64,000 nt of DNA from Marinitoga aeolica (GTDB taxonomy: Bacteria > Thermotogota > Thermotogae > Petrotogales > Petrotogaceae), in assembly GCF_029910535.1 (NCBI RefSeq), contig NZ_CP069362.1, positions 1,860,001 through 1,924,000 on the forward strand. Direction: 5' to 3'. The notes under the pieces are model-generated. The model did not search any database and had not been told where the DNA came from. It saw nothing but the letters and a program-made list of their open reading frames with translations. Position numbers and translations under genes: made by a program. Shown here one piece after another: positions 36,089-45,020 of the stretch (its first letter is position 1; each line of letters begins with the position of its first letter).

Positions 36089-37885
36089 TTATTTAATATT
36101 AGGATTTCCGGTATGTTGTATATTAAATTTATATTGATTAATTGGATTATCATTGACATCGATAATCGCTATTACACCATTTGAAGATGCACAATATAAA
36201 AATCCATTTTTATCCATAGATAAATTATGTGAATATCCAAGATTAAAAATCTTTTCTATTTTTCCATTATTTCTATTAATAAATAAAATTTCATGAGTTA
36301 AATTATTAATAATAACATATTTATCGGTCAAAACCCCAGTGCCAGAAAAATATCCAACTTTAGATTTCCAGAGTATTTTTCCATCTTTTAAAGCATAAAG
36401 ATATAAATCTTTTGAAGTAACATAAATAGTATGCGTTTTATTATCAATTAAAGGAAATGAATATGGAATATTTTCCATTTTATAAGAAAATAACATCTTT
36501 CCATTTTTATCGAGTACTGTAAAAGTTTTATCAGGACCGTTAATATATATATTATTATCAATATCTATATTATAGAAGTCAGTTTTACCATTTAAAGATA
36601 ATTCAAATATTATATTAAAATTTTTATCTATTTTTTTTAGATTACCATTAATATCTAGATCTATAATGTTTCCTTCATAATCTATTAGAGGACTTCTTTT
36701 AGAAGTCGTTGTATTAATTGATGAAATGATATTTTCTTTTTCTATAAGATAAAGGTATTTACTCCATAAATGAATTAAATATCTATTTTCGTTTAAAATA
36801 GTAACGCCAGAATAAGGATCTGAAATATCGACTTCTTTAATTTTTTTCGATTTTAAATCTACTATAGTTAAATTTTTTCGAAAATTTGAAATATAAATAT
36901 TATCATTATAGATTACAGGAAAATCAAACGAATATGAGCTAATGTTGTATTTATTTAAAATTTTTCCAGAATATGATAGTTCATATAAATTTTTAGAATA
37001 ACCAGATACATATAATTTTTCGTTGTATGTAGAAATTCCACTGTAAAAAACATCAGGTAAAATAAATAAATTTATTATAGAATTTGAAATGAATTTAATA
37101 TTTGGATTTTTAATAATTTCATTTTCTAAAATAATTTTGTTATCTTTGATTTCATAATTATCTAAGAAATAATTTTTATCATTAACATTAAGCCTAAATA
37201 ATTTTTTAGATTTGATTTTTAAAGGCGAAAAAGAATGGTCTTTTAAAAATAAAATATTACTTTTTTGGATTTGAATAGAAAAATTATATATATAGAAATT
37301 AAATAATGAATTTTTTATAGATATAGAATCATAAAAGAAATAATCGCCATTAGTTAAATACAGAATATTTTTATTTTCACTTGAAATATTTGGTCTAAAA
37401 GATGATTGTATAGACTCTGAAGGTAAGATTAAAATACCATAATCGGTATTTACTTTCCAGAATTTATCAGAAATAATTTCAAGTGGTGAGAAGTGAAATC
37501 TCCCAAAATTGGTAGCTAAAATTTTTGATTCTACTCTTTTTTTTGATATTATGATTTTTAAATCTTTTTTTGAAATTCTATATGTTTTTTCTGAATTTTT
37601 AAAAACAAAGTAATCATTTTCTATTTTTTTCAATATGCCTTTAAAGGTATAATTATTTACTAGTGAAAAAAACATATTTGACTTTTCTTCTGGACTAAAT
37701 TCAACATTTTTTATTTCTTGTATGGGTAATTTTGAAACTTTTCCGTTAACTTTAAAAAAAAGTTGTGTATTAGTCATTGAAAGAAATTCTCCATTTAAAA
37801 TTTCACCTGAAAAAGAAACGATTTTTATTCCAAACAAAATCGTTATGTTCACTAAAATTAAAATAAATATTAATATTTTTTTCAT
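36089..37885 (-). CDS. Exported PQQ-like beta-propeller protein
   Basis: A 598-residue protein with a signal peptide (MKKILIFILILVNITILFG). Residues about 20-130 are beta-rich repeats (LNGEFLSMTNTQLFFKVNG, VNNYTFKGILKKIENDYF). The C-terminal part from about 250 is a PQQ-like propeller (TVLDKNGKMLFSYKM, YLYALKDGKILWKSKVG, GVIAIIDVNDNPINQYKF). It ends QHTGNPNIK, a common ending of this group. No catalytic residues are evident; such proteins often help envelope assembly or act as binding platforms. AGGAGGAAC ribosome site. Single gene. Confidence 0.78.
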   Translation of the reverse strand: MKKILIFILILVNITILFGIKIVSFSGEILNGEFLSMTNTQLFFKVNGKVSKLPIQEIKNVEFSPEEKSNMFFSLVNNYTFKGILKKIENDYFVFKNSEKTYRISKKDLKIIISKKRVESKILATNFGRFHFSPLEIISDKFWKVNTDYGILILPSESIQSSFRPNISSENKNILYLTNGDYFFYDSISIKNSLFNFYIYNFSIQIQKSNILFLKDHSFSPLKIKSKKLFRLNVNDKNYFLDNYEIKDNKIILENEIIKNPNIKFISNSIINLFILPDVFYSGISTYNEKLYVSGYSKNLYELSYSGKILNKYNISSYSFDFPVIYNDNIYISNFRKNLTIVDLKSKKIKEVDISDPYSGVTILNENRYLIHLWSKYLYLIEKENIISSINTTTSKRSPLIDYEGNIIDLDINGNLKKIDKNFNIIFELSLNGKTDFYNIDIDNNIYINGPDKTFTVLDKNGKMLFSYKMENIPYSFPLIDNKTHTIYVTSKDLYLYALKDGKILWKSKVGYFSGTGVLTDKYVIINNLTHEILFINRNNGKIEKIFNLGYSHNLSMDKNGFLYCASSNGVIAIIDVNDNPINQYKFNIQHTGNPNIK

Positions 37886-37950
37886 ATCGTTCCTCCTTTT
37901 ATTAATATATCACCTGATTAATTAATATTATATCATGATAATATGTAAAA

Positions 37951-38092
37951 GTGGAGCATAGAATTGAAGATTTTATATATGAAATGAATAAAAAAATAAA
38001 AGATAAGGTAAATTTTAGTTTAAAATTCAATTACATTATTATTAATAGGTATAAGTGAAGGTAGTAGTGGGATTGAAGAGTTAAAAATTTAA
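37951..38092 (+). pseudogene. Possible decayed open frame
   Basis: GTG 37951 opens 35 codons (VEHRIEDFIYEMNKKIKDKV...) that stop at a TGA. A second frame, shifted by one base, continues as ITLLLIGISEGSSGIEELKI and stops at 38092. Joined by one frameshift they would give a small protein of about 47 residues. No match is recognised, and AT-rich chance frames are common, so this is weak. Confidence 0.2.
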
Positions 38093-38110
38093 CAATAAAA
38101 ATAAAAAAAC

Positions 38111-38139
38111 TTGACAAAAAAAATAAAATATATTAAAAT
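38111..38139 (+). promoter_or_regulatory. Consensus promoter pointing into the tRNA-Met gene (antisense)
   Basis: TTGACA (38111-38116), 17 bp, TAAAAT (38134-38139). A transcript would run antisense through tRNA-Met and could reach the small gene at 38334, which has no clear promoter of its own. Confidence 0.4.
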
Positions 38140-38152
38140 ATTAAGAGAGAAT

Positions 38153-38178
38153 AAAAAAAACGGGGCAATAAACCCCGT
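38153..38178 (-). terminator. Terminator of tRNA-Met (minus strand)
   Basis: ACGGGG / CCCCGT stem with a 7-nt loop, followed on the minus strand by eight T. It is directly downstream of the tRNA. Confidence 0.9.
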
Positions 38179-38180
38179 AT

Positions 38181-38257
38181 TGGTGGGCTCGGGTGGATTC
38201 GAACCACCGACCTCCCGGTTATGAGCCGGAAGCTCTCACCAACTGAGCTACGAGCCC
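38181..38257 (-). tRNA. tRNA with CAT anticodon (elongator Met, or Ile2)
   Basis: A 77-nt cloverleaf on the minus strand: acceptor GGGCTCG/CGAGCCC, D arm GCTC/GAGC, anticodon arm TCCGG-CTCATAA-CCGGG, T arm GGTGG-TTCGAAT-CCACC, A73 and an encoded CCA. A paired G1-C72 excludes the initiator tRNA. Elongator Met is more likely than the lysidine-modified Ile2, but the two cannot be separated by eye. Confidence 0.95.
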
Positions 38258-38276
38258 AAATAACTTAAGCGATTAG

Positions 38277-38305
38277 ATTATAACATCTAATTTTATTTTT
38301 GTCAA
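38277..38305 (-). promoter_or_regulatory. Promoter of tRNA-Met
   Basis: On the minus strand TTGACA (38305-38300), exactly 17 bp, TATAAT (38282-38277): full consensus. The -10 lies in a small palindrome TTAGAT..ATCTAA. Confidence 0.9.
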
Positions 38306-38333
38306 GTGTTTTTTTGAAGGGAGTGATAAAAAA

Positions 38334-38543
38334 ATGAAAACATTAGATGTTAAAAGTAAAGAAAATTTTAATAATACAGATCCAATTAAAATAACATTAA
38401 ACAAATATCCGAGAGTTCTTGTATTAAAAGCTGCATTTGAAACGTTAAAAGAGGGAAATAAAGTAACATTGGTAGAGTTAGAAAGAAAAATAGTATTGTT
38501 TTTGAACTATTCATATAATATTAACAAAAAAAGATCCCATTAA
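38334..38543 (+). CDS. Small basic protein of unknown function
   Basis: A 69-residue protein (MKTLDVKSKENFNNTDPIKI...), predicted strand-helix-strand in the middle (RVLVLKAAFETLKEGNKVTLVEL) and a basic tail ending KKRSH. A GGGAGTGAT site precedes the ATG. The 3' end and stop codon lie inside the following terminator, which supports a real gene. The family is not recognised; a small nucleic-acid-binding fold is possible but unproved. Confidence 0.6.
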   Translation: MKTLDVKSKENFNNTDPIKITLNKYPRVLVLKAAFETLKEGNKVTLVELERKIVLFLNYSYNINKKRSH

Positions 38544-38564
38544 ATATTGCTTGGGATCTTTTTT
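38527..38564 (+). terminator. Terminator overlapping the end of the 69-residue gene
   Basis: AAAAAAGATCCCA / TGGGATCTTTTTT 13-bp stem with a 12-nt loop, containing the stop codon in the loop region. Confidence 0.85.
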
Positions 38565-38598
38565 ATTTTATTGTGTTTTTGGTATTTAAGAAAGGTTA

Positions 38599-38626
38599 TT
38601 GTTTTTTAAAAAAAATATGGTAAAAT
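38599..38626 (+). promoter_or_regulatory. Promoter of apt
   Basis: TTGTTT (38599-38604), a 16-bp spacer, TAAAAT (38621-38626), 33 bp before the apt start. Confidence 0.5.
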
Positions 38627-38659
38627 AATCCTGTCAATAAAATCGAAGGAGGAAAAAAA

Positions 38660-39172
38660 ATGAACTTTGAAAAGTATATTAGAGATATTCCTGATTTTCC
38701 GAAACCAGGTATTATATTTAAAGATATCACACCCTTATTGGCAACACCAGAGGCTTTTAGAGAAGTAATAGATGCTATGGCTGAAAGGGTAAAAGATTTA
38801 GATTTTGATACGATATTAGTTCCAGAAGCTAGAGGATTTTTATTTGGCTCAGCATTAGCTTATAAATTAGGGAAAAAATTAGTTCCTGTAAGAAAGCCTG
38901 GTAAGCTTCCTTACGATGTTGTAGAAGTATCTTATTCTTTGGAATATGGTGAAGCTAAGATACAAATGCATAAAGATGCTTTATCAAAAAGTGAAAAAGT
39001 TTTAATTGTGGATGATGTATTAGCTACAGGAGGCACTATAAAAGCAATAGAAACTTTAGTAAAAAAGTTAGAAGCAGAAGTTTCAGGTGTTTTATGTTTA
39101 ATTGAACTGAGTTTTTTGAATCCAAGGGAAAAATTGTCTGAGGTTAAGGTAGAAAGTATATTGGTATATTAA
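38660..39172 (+). CDS. apt: Adenine phosphoribosyltransferase
   Basis: A 170-residue purine-salvage enzyme converting adenine and PRPP to AMP. IRDIPDFPKPGIIFKDITPL (residues 7-26) is the typical N-terminus. EARGFLFGSALAYKLG follows, and VLIVDDVLATGGTIKA (about 115-130) is the PRPP-binding motif. Size is standard. GAAGGAGG site. It precedes pgi by 34 bp and may be cotranscribed with it. Confidence 0.97.
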   Translation: MNFEKYIRDIPDFPKPGIIFKDITPLLATPEAFREVIDAMAERVKDLDFDTILVPEARGFLFGSALAYKLGKKLVPVRKPGKLPYDVVEVSYSLEYGEAKIQMHKDALSKSEKVLIVDDVLATGGTIKAIETLVKKLEAEVSGVLCLIELSFLNPREKLSEVKVESILVY

Positions 39173-39206
39173 TTTTCACTTTATTATGGTGAATGGGAGG
39201 GGTAAT

Positions 39207-40574
39207 ATGAAAGGTATAAAATTTGATTTCACAAATATGTTTTATCCCAATATTGAAAAAGGAATAAAATATGAAGAGATAAATGAATATAAAGATAAAA
39301 TAGAAAAAATAGTTTCTGAAATATTAGAAGAAGAACCAGGTTTTTTGAAACTTCCTAAAAATACAAAGTATTTGGATAAAATATTGGATATTCAGGAATG
39401 GGTTCAATCGTTCGAAAGTTTTGTAGTATTGGGTATTGGAGGTTCAGCATTAGGAAATATAGCGTTGCAAACAACACTAAATCCTTTAAATTATAACTAT
39501 AGAAATGATAGAAAAACACCAAAAATATTTATTGTTGATAATGTGGATCCTGATTTTGTTGCTTCTGTTTTAGATCAAATAGATCCACACACTACATTGT
39601 TCAATGTTATTTCAAAATCAGGGACAACAGCAGAAGCTATGTCAAACTATCTTATTGCAAGAGGTATTCTAGAAAGTTATGGATTAGATCCTAAAAAACA
39701 TATAGTATTTACAACTGATCCTGAAAATGGCATTTTAAGAAAAATTGCTCAAGAAGAAGGAATTGAAACTCTGGAAATTCCACCTGAAGTAGGTGGAAGA
39801 TTTAGTGTTTTAACTCCAGTAGGATTATTATCCGCATTGGCGGGCGGTATAGATATAATCGATTTGTTAAATGGTGCGAAAACCATGCTTGAAAAAGTTT
39901 CAAATAAGAATATTTATGAAAATCCAGCTGCATTGAATGCGCTACTTCATTTCCTCTATTATAAAAAAGGTTATAATATATCAGTAATGATGCCATATTC
40001 TAACAAATTGTTGTTATTGGCTGATTGGTACAGACAATTATGGGCAGAAAGTTTAGGAAAGAAATATGATATAAATGGTGAAGTTGTAAATGTTGGTCAA
40101 ACACCGGTAAAAGCATTAGGAGCAACTGATCAACATTCTCAAGTTCAATTGTATAATGAAGGACCAGATGATAAAATTATTACATTTATTAAATTAGAAA
40201 AATTCGAAAGGGATATAAAAATTCCGAAAATACATGAAGAATACTCTGCATTATCTTATCTTGGTGGAAAGACATTATCAGAGTTGCTGAATACAGAATT
40301 ATTTGGAACGGAATATGCTTTAACAGAACATGGAAAACCGAACATGAAAGTAATTTTTCCAGAAATTAATGCTTTTAATGTTGGACAATTTTTCTTTGCA
40401 TATGAATTTCAAACAGCAATTATGGGGAAATTATTGGAGATAGATGCATATGATCAGCCAGGAGTGGAATTAGGTAAAAAAGTTACATATGCTCTTATGG
40501 GAAGAGAAGGATATGAAGAATTTTCTAAAGAAGTGAAACAAAAAGTAGAGAAAAAGGAAAAGTTCATACTATGA
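39207..40574 (+). CDS. pgi: Glucose-6-phosphate isomerase
   Basis: A 455-residue glycolytic enzyme converting glucose 6-phosphate to fructose 6-phosphate. GIGGSALGNIAL near 78, the sugar-phosphate motif SKSGTTAEA near 142, the signature GGRFSVLTPVGLLSALAGG near 196 and the C-terminal GVELGKK near 422 mark the family; the length fits the bacterial type. ATG 39207 lies behind GGGAGGGG; an upstream ATG at 39186 lacks a site. Overlaps coaE by 4 bp (ATGA). Confidence 0.97.
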   Translation: MKGIKFDFTNMFYPNIEKGIKYEEINEYKDKIEKIVSEILEEEPGFLKLPKNTKYLDKILDIQEWVQSFESFVVLGIGGSALGNIALQTTLNPLNYNYRNDRKTPKIFIVDNVDPDFVASVLDQIDPHTTLFNVISKSGTTAEAMSNYLIARGILESYGLDPKKHIVFTTDPENGILRKIAQEEGIETLEIPPEVGGRFSVLTPVGLLSALAGGIDIIDLLNGAKTMLEKVSNKNIYENPAALNALLHFLYYKKGYNISVMMPYSNKLLLLADWYRQLWAESLGKKYDINGEVVNVGQTPVKALGATDQHSQVQLYNEGPDDKIITFIKLEKFERDIKIPKIHEEYSALSYLGGKTLSELLNTELFGTEYALTEHGKPNMKVIFPEINAFNVGQFFFAYEFQTAIMGKLLEIDAYDQPGVELGKKVTYALMGREGYEEFSKEVKQKVEKKEKFIL

Positions 40575-41134
40575 AAATAATAGGTATAACAGGATACGCT
40601 GGTAGCGGAAAAAGCACAATAGCCAGGATTCTTAGGAATCTTGGCTATGTTGTTATAGATTTAGACGTTGAAGGACATGAAATTCTTAAAGAAGACGAAA
40701 CTAAAAAGAAATTAGAAAAATTTTTTGGTAAAAAAATATTTGAAAATAATGAAATTAGAAGAGATAAATTGGCGAAGATTGTATTTGAAAATAAGAATAA
40801 ATTAGAATTATTGAATTCAATATTACATCCAATAATAAAGGAAAGAGTGAAAAATAAAATAAAAAAAAGTGACGAAGAAATAATATTTATTGATGGAGCT
40901 TTAATTGAAAAGATAGGTTTGGATGAAATCTGTGATTATATTATTTTTATAGAATCTTCAGAAGAAAAAAGATTAAAGCGTCTTGTAGAATTACGAAAAA
41001 TACCTGTAAGAAAAGCAAAAAATATTATAGATTCTCAAAGAAATATAAAATATAAATATGACTTTAAAATAGTTAATAATAATGGATTAGATGTAATTAA
41101 AAAAGAATTATTAAAAATACTAAAAAAAATTTAA
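40571..41134 (+). CDS. coaE: Dephospho-CoA kinase
   Basis: A 187-residue P-loop kinase making the last step of coenzyme A synthesis. GYAGSGKST (8-16) is Walker A, DLDVEGHEIL near 32-41 is the CoA-site aspartate region, and HPIIKERV near 86 and FIDGALIEKIGLD follow the family. Translationally coupled to pgi. It ends just before a new promoter for the solute-binding protein. Confidence 0.95.
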   Translation: MKIIGITGYAGSGKSTIARILRNLGYVVIDLDVEGHEILKEDETKKKLEKFFGKKIFENNEIRRDKLAKIVFENKNKLELLNSILHPIIKERVKNKIKKSDEEIIFIDGALIEKIGLDEICDYIIFIESSEEKRLKRLVELRKIPVRKAKNIIDSQRNIKYKYDFKIVNNNGLDVIKKELLKILKKI

Positions 41135-41135
41135 T

Positions 41136-41165
41136 TTGATTTTACATTATTTTATGTAGTATAAT
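41136..41165 (+). promoter_or_regulatory. Promoter of the solute-binding protein
   Basis: TTGATT (41136-41141), 18 bp, TATAAT (41160-41165), directly after the coaE stop. Confidence 0.6.
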
Positions 41166-41201
41166 ATTATGTTAAACAAATCTATTCAGGAGGTGTTATT
41201 T

Positions 41202-42497
41202 GTGAAGAAACTACTTTTAGTAACATTATTGTTGTTTGTTATGGTTTTTTCTTTTGGTGAAAAAATTAAAGTAGAATTTTGGCATGCCATGGGTGGGGGA
41301 CATGGAAAAGCATTGGAAGAGTTAGTGGCAGCATTCAATAGAGAAAATCCTTATGTTGAAGTTGTTCCAGTTTATGTAGGTAATTATGGTGCATTGTCAA
41401 GAAAATTATTGAGTACTGTTGTTGCATATAATGAAGGTACAAGAGATAATTTGCCAGTTATAGCACAAGCATACTCAAACTGGACATCAAAATATCTTCA
41501 AAGTGAAGGTATAGTAGAGCCATTAAACAAATTTATTTATGGAGATTCTGAATTTAAAGAAGTATGGGAAAATCAAATATACAAAGTATTTAAAGATATG
41601 TGTACATGGGGAGATACAATTTATTCCATTCCATTTAATAAAAGTGTATATACCAATTATTATAACGTAGATTTATTTGATTTATATGGTGTGGAACCTC
41701 CAAAGACATTGGATGAATTATATGATGTTGCAAAACAATTGACGGAAGATATTGATGGAGATGGGCAAATTGATCAGTATGGTTTAGGTTTTAGAACAAC
41801 AGTTGATGATTTCCAGACATTTTTATATGCAATGAATGGAAGAGTATTAGACTATGCAGGAAATGGAAAATGGAAAATAGTTTTAAATAAAGAAACTACA
41901 ATAAAAGCATTAAATTTTATGCATAAATTAAAAGCAGATGAAGTAGCTTTTGTTCAAGGTGGATACTTAAATGATCCATTTGGTAATGGGCAAATTGCGA
42001 TGTATATGGGGACAATTGCAGGAAAACCATATGTAGAAAAATCAATAAAAGGTAAATATGAATGGACATGGGCACCATTACCATCAGTAGATGGAGTACC
42101 ACATTCTCCAATAGCCGGAACAGATTTAATAATGTTTGCATGGGCAGATAAAGCACAAAAGCAAGCAGCATGGATGTTCATGAAATTCTTATTAGATAAA
42201 GTAAATCAAGCATATTGGGCAGTAAATACAGGCTATGTTCCAGTTAGAAAAGATGTAGTAGAAACTTCACAATGGAAATCATATATTGCAAATGATGAAA
42301 AACCAACAATAGCATTGAATTCATTAAAAACAGCAGTTCCAGATCCAAAACCAGCAGCATGGTATGATATTAGAAACGCTTTGGGGACAATTACAAGTGA
42401 TTTCTTATATGACAAAATTACTGCTGAAGATGCATATAACAGAATGATTGAAGAAATAAAGAATTTATTAGTTGAAAACGAGGAATTAGCTGAATAA
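41202..42497 (+). CDS. ABC-transporter sugar-binding protein (UgpB-like)
   Basis: A 431-residue exported solute-binding protein of the family 1 carbohydrate/glycerol-3-phosphate group. The signal peptide is MKKLLLVTLLLFVMVFSFG. The mature part starts EKIKVEFWHAMGGGHGKALE, a typical UgpB-like opening, and SPIAGTDLIMF lies near 310. The GTG at 41202 is chosen: AGGAGGTG lies 5 bp upstream and the signal peptide begins there; the earlier ATG at 41169 would add 11 residues ahead of it. No lipoprotein Cys. No permease or ATPase genes are adjacent, so its partner proteins must lie elsewhere. Confidence 0.9.
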   Translation: MKKLLLVTLLLFVMVFSFGEKIKVEFWHAMGGGHGKALEELVAAFNRENPYVEVVPVYVGNYGALSRKLLSTVVAYNEGTRDNLPVIAQAYSNWTSKYLQSEGIVEPLNKFIYGDSEFKEVWENQIYKVFKDMCTWGDTIYSIPFNKSVYTNYYNVDLFDLYGVEPPKTLDELYDVAKQLTEDIDGDGQIDQYGLGFRTTVDDFQTFLYAMNGRVLDYAGNGKWKIVLNKETTIKALNFMHKLKADEVAFVQGGYLNDPFGNGQIAMYMGTIAGKPYVEKSIKGKYEWTWAPLPSVDGVPHSPIAGTDLIMFAWADKAQKQAAWMFMKFLLDKVNQAYWAVNTGYVPVRKDVVETSQWKSYIANDEKPTIALNSLKTAVPDPKPAAWYDIRNALGTITSDFLYDKITAEDAYNRMIEEIKNLLVENEELAE

Positions 42498-42510
42498 TTT
42501 CTATAAATTG

Positions 42511-42534
42511 GGGCGCAATGCGCCCTATTTTTTT
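42511..42534 (+). terminator. Terminator of the solute-binding protein gene
   Basis: GGGCGC-AAT-GCGCCC followed by TATTTTTTT, 13 bp after the stop. Confidence 0.92.
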
Positions 42535-42584
42535 GCATCGTCATATTGTTACAAAAAATTAACTTATTAAATATATCAGGTGAT

Positions 42585-42613
42585 TTGACAATGATATAAA
42601 ATGATGATATAAT
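42585..42613 (+). promoter_or_regulatory. Consensus promoter of the second TetR gene
   Basis: TTGACA (42585-42590), 17 bp, TATAAT (42608-42613): full match. A direct repeat ATGATATAA occurs in the spacer and -10 (42591 and 42605) and could bind a regulator. Confidence 0.9.
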
Positions 42614-42648
42614 TTGTTTATAAAATGATAAAAAGGAGGTTAATTTTT

Positions 42649-43224
42649 ATGGCAAGAAGGCCAAATCCAACATTAAGAGCAAAAAGAAAAGAAAATTTAA
42701 TGGATTCTATAATAAAAATTATAACTGAAGAGTCAATAGCAGAAGCAACTACAAGACATATCTCAGAAATGTCAAATTTAACAATAGCATCGTTACATTA
42801 TTATTTTGGTTCAAAAGATGGGGCTCTTGTAGCAACAGGAGAAAGTATTTTGGAAGATTGGATAAATGAAATTTTTAAAAAACGAACATTAACTGCAGAA
42901 GAAAAAATAAGGAGAATTTATACTCCTCCAAAATATATGATCGCTTTTTCTCAAATATTAACATACCCTTATAGGCAAAAGGAAGTTTCCAGAAAAGCCA
43001 GGCTTTTAGATATGAATTTTACTAATACTATAAAAGAATTTTTGAAAATGCATGAAATTGGGTTGGACAGAATAGAAGATAATTCTGAATTAATAAAAAC
43101 TTTTTTGATTGGATTGAGTTTTAAAATAATTGTTAATCCAGATGTATTAGATGCGGAGCTCACAAATCTTAAAAACTTTTTTAATAAAAAAGAAGAACTA
43201 CCAGATATTAAAGGATTTAAATGA
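42649..43224 (+). CDS. TetR-family transcriptional regulator
   Basis: A 191-residue regulator. A basic tail MARRPNPTLRAKRKE precedes the TetR helix-turn-helix (DSIIKIITEESIAEATTRHI, then LTIASLHYYFGSKDGALVA). The C-terminal helical domain is unmatched. ATG 42649 follows AAAGGAGG by 10 bp; an upstream ATG at 42625 has none. Single gene with its own consensus promoter and terminator; the target is unknown, with the solute-binding gene and PiT genes as neighbours. Confidence 0.88.
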   Translation: MARRPNPTLRAKRKENLMDSIIKIITEESIAEATTRHISEMSNLTIASLHYYFGSKDGALVATGESILEDWINEIFKKRTLTAEEKIRRIYTPPKYMIAFSQILTYPYRQKEVSRKARLLDMNFTNTIKEFLKMHEIGLDRIEDNSELIKTFLIGLSFKIIVNPDVLDAELTNLKNFFNKKEELPDIKGFK

Positions 43225-43250
43225 GGAATTTTTATTCCTCGTTTTTTTTT
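43223..43250 (+). terminator. Terminator of the TetR gene
   Basis: GAGGAAT / ATTCCTC stem with a short T loop and a run of nine T after one G; it starts inside the stop codon. Confidence 0.93.
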
Positions 43251-43395
43251 AAAAAAAGGGAGTATTACGAAGATATTTAGATTTATCTTATTGTAATCAT
43301 TCTTTATAAATAGTGATAGAATTTTGTTGAATAATACTTTTGTTATAGAATATATTCTTGTAATGCACTTTAGATTATGCAAAGAAGGTGAAAAG

Positions 43396-44334
43396 ATGTT
43401 TTTCTATTTATTACCAGCGATATTTTTTGGCTGGTCTTTGGGAGCTAATGATGCAGCTAATATATTTGGAACAGCGGTATCTAATAGAGTAGTAAAGTAT
43501 AGAATTGCTACTATAATATCTGCAATTTTTATTTTAATTGGAGCGATTTTAGGTGGAGCTAAAGGTATAGAAACAATTAGTAATGTAACATCCCAAAGTT
43601 TATTATCAGGTTCTATATCTGTATTATCCGCTGCAATTACAGTAACGGTAATGACTTATTTTGGTGTTCCGGTGTCTTCATCCCAAGCAATAGTTGGTTC
43701 TATAATGGCTGTTGGTTTAATAGAAGGTGGGGTTAATTGGGGAATTATAACTAAGCTTGTATTAGCATGGGTAGGAACCCCGATAGGCGGAGCTATTTTT
43801 GGTTATCTTTCATATATAATTTTGTCTATTCCATTTAATAAGATAAAATCTATTTATGTGAAAGAAAGAGTAGTTCAAATTGCTACTTTAGTTATTGGAG
43901 CATATGGAGCGTATTCATTAGGGGCAAATAATGTTGCGAATATTACAGGTGTATTTGCGAGTAGTATAGGAGTAAGTATGGCTGCATTAATAGGTGGTTT
44001 AGCAATATCTTTTGGAGTTTTAACCTATAGTTATAAAGTTATGATGACAGTTGGAAAACAAATAATAGAACTTGATTATTTTTCTGCTCTTATTGCTGTA
44101 TTGGGTGAGTCAATAACAGTATGGATATATGCGTTATTGGGTATTCCAGTTTCAACTTCCCAGGCAATAGTAGGAGCTGTAATAGGTGCAGGATATGCAA
44201 GAGGGTCAAGATTGGCAAATAAAAAAGTATTATTAAAGATAGTAGTTGCATGGGTGAATACTCCAGTATCAGCAGGTTTAATTACGTCTTTAATATATTT
44301 TCTATTTAAAGTTGTTTTTAAAATAAATATTTAG
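43396..44334 (+). CDS. pit: PiT-family inorganic phosphate transporter
   Basis: A 312-residue membrane protein with the internal duplication of PiT carriers: WSLGANDAANIFGTAV near 12 and YSLGANNVANITGVF near 175, and the paired PVSSSQAIVGSIMAVG and PVSTSQAIVGAVIGAG. About ten helices. It imports phosphate (metal phosphate) with protons or sodium. ATG 43396 follows GAAGGTG; an ATG at 43324 has no site. It is 17 bp before its DUF47 partner. Confidence 0.93.
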   Translation: MFFYLLPAIFFGWSLGANDAANIFGTAVSNRVVKYRIATIISAIFILIGAILGGAKGIETISNVTSQSLLSGSISVLSAAITVTVMTYFGVPVSSSQAIVGSIMAVGLIEGGVNWGIITKLVLAWVGTPIGGAIFGYLSYIILSIPFNKIKSIYVKERVVQIATLVIGAYGAYSLGANNVANITGVFASSIGVSMAALIGGLAISFGVLTYSYKVMMTVGKQIIELDYFSALIAVLGESITVWIYALLGIPVSTSQAIVGAVIGAGYARGSRLANKKVLLKIVVAWVNTPVSAGLITSLIYFLFKVVFKINI

Positions 44335-44351
44335 TAGGAGGTGTTTAACCT

Positions 44352-44996
44352 ATGGGATTATTTTTTGGTAAGAAAGAAAAAAATATAATAGAATTGTTCA
44401 ATAAACATCTTGACGCTGTTGATAATACAATTGAAGAGCTTGTTGAACTTATAAGAAATTTAGATAAAGATTTTCAAAAAGTTAAAGAATTAGCTGAACA
44501 AGTTAGAAATGCTGAAACAGAAGCAGATCATATAAGAAGACAAGCGGAATCAGAAATGTATTCAGGAGCATTTTTGCCAAACTTTAGAGGAGATTTACTT
44601 GGAACTATAGAAGCTATGGATAGAATTGCAAATAAAGCAGAAACAGTTGCAGATGAAATAGAATTGCAATCTATGGAAGTTCCTGAGGAAATATTAGAAG
44701 ATTTAGAAGAGTTAATTCTAAAGTCACAGGTGACTTATAAAGCTGTTAAAGAAGCAGCTAAAGAAATGTTTGAAGATTTTGAAAAAGCAAATGAAATGAT
44801 ATTAAAAACAGAAAATTATGAACATGAAACAGATATTATTGAGAGAAGTACAATAAGGAAAATATTTTCATTAGACATATCTTTAGCCGAAAAGATTCAA
44901 TTAAAAAAATTGGTTCATAGAATAGCCGATATCTCAGATACATCAGAAGATGTTTCTGATAGAATTCAAATTATTATATATAAAAGAAAAGTTTAA
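44352..44996 (+). CDS. DUF47 / PhoU-like PiT accessory protein
   Basis: A 214-residue all-helical protein of the TIGR00153/DUF47 group. It starts MGLFFGKKEKNIIELFNKH and has PhoU-like bundles (LAEQVRNAETEADHIRRQAE, ILKTENYEHETDIIERS). These proteins are usually coded after pit genes and control the transporter, as PhoU does for Pst. AGGAGGTG site. Confidence 0.92.
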   Translation: MGLFFGKKEKNIIELFNKHLDAVDNTIEELVELIRNLDKDFQKVKELAEQVRNAETEADHIRRQAESEMYSGAFLPNFRGDLLGTIEAMDRIANKAETVADEIELQSMEVPEEILEDLEELILKSQVTYKAVKEAAKEMFEDFEKANEMILKTENYEHETDIIERSTIRKIFSLDISLAEKIQLKKLVHRIADISDTSEDVSDRIQIIIYKRKV

Positions 44997-45020
44997 AATA
45001 GCCCCCGAAGGGGCTATTTT
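44995..45020. terminator. Bidirectional terminator
   Basis: AAAATAGCCCC-CGAA-GGGGCTATTTT perfect 11-bp stem with A/T tails on both sides, between convergent operons. Confidence 0.95.

Noticed and set aside
38181-38257. Initiator tRNA-fMet
   Set aside because: The acceptor begins with a paired G1-C72, whereas the initiator has an unpaired first position and three G-C pairs typical of the fMet anticodon stem.
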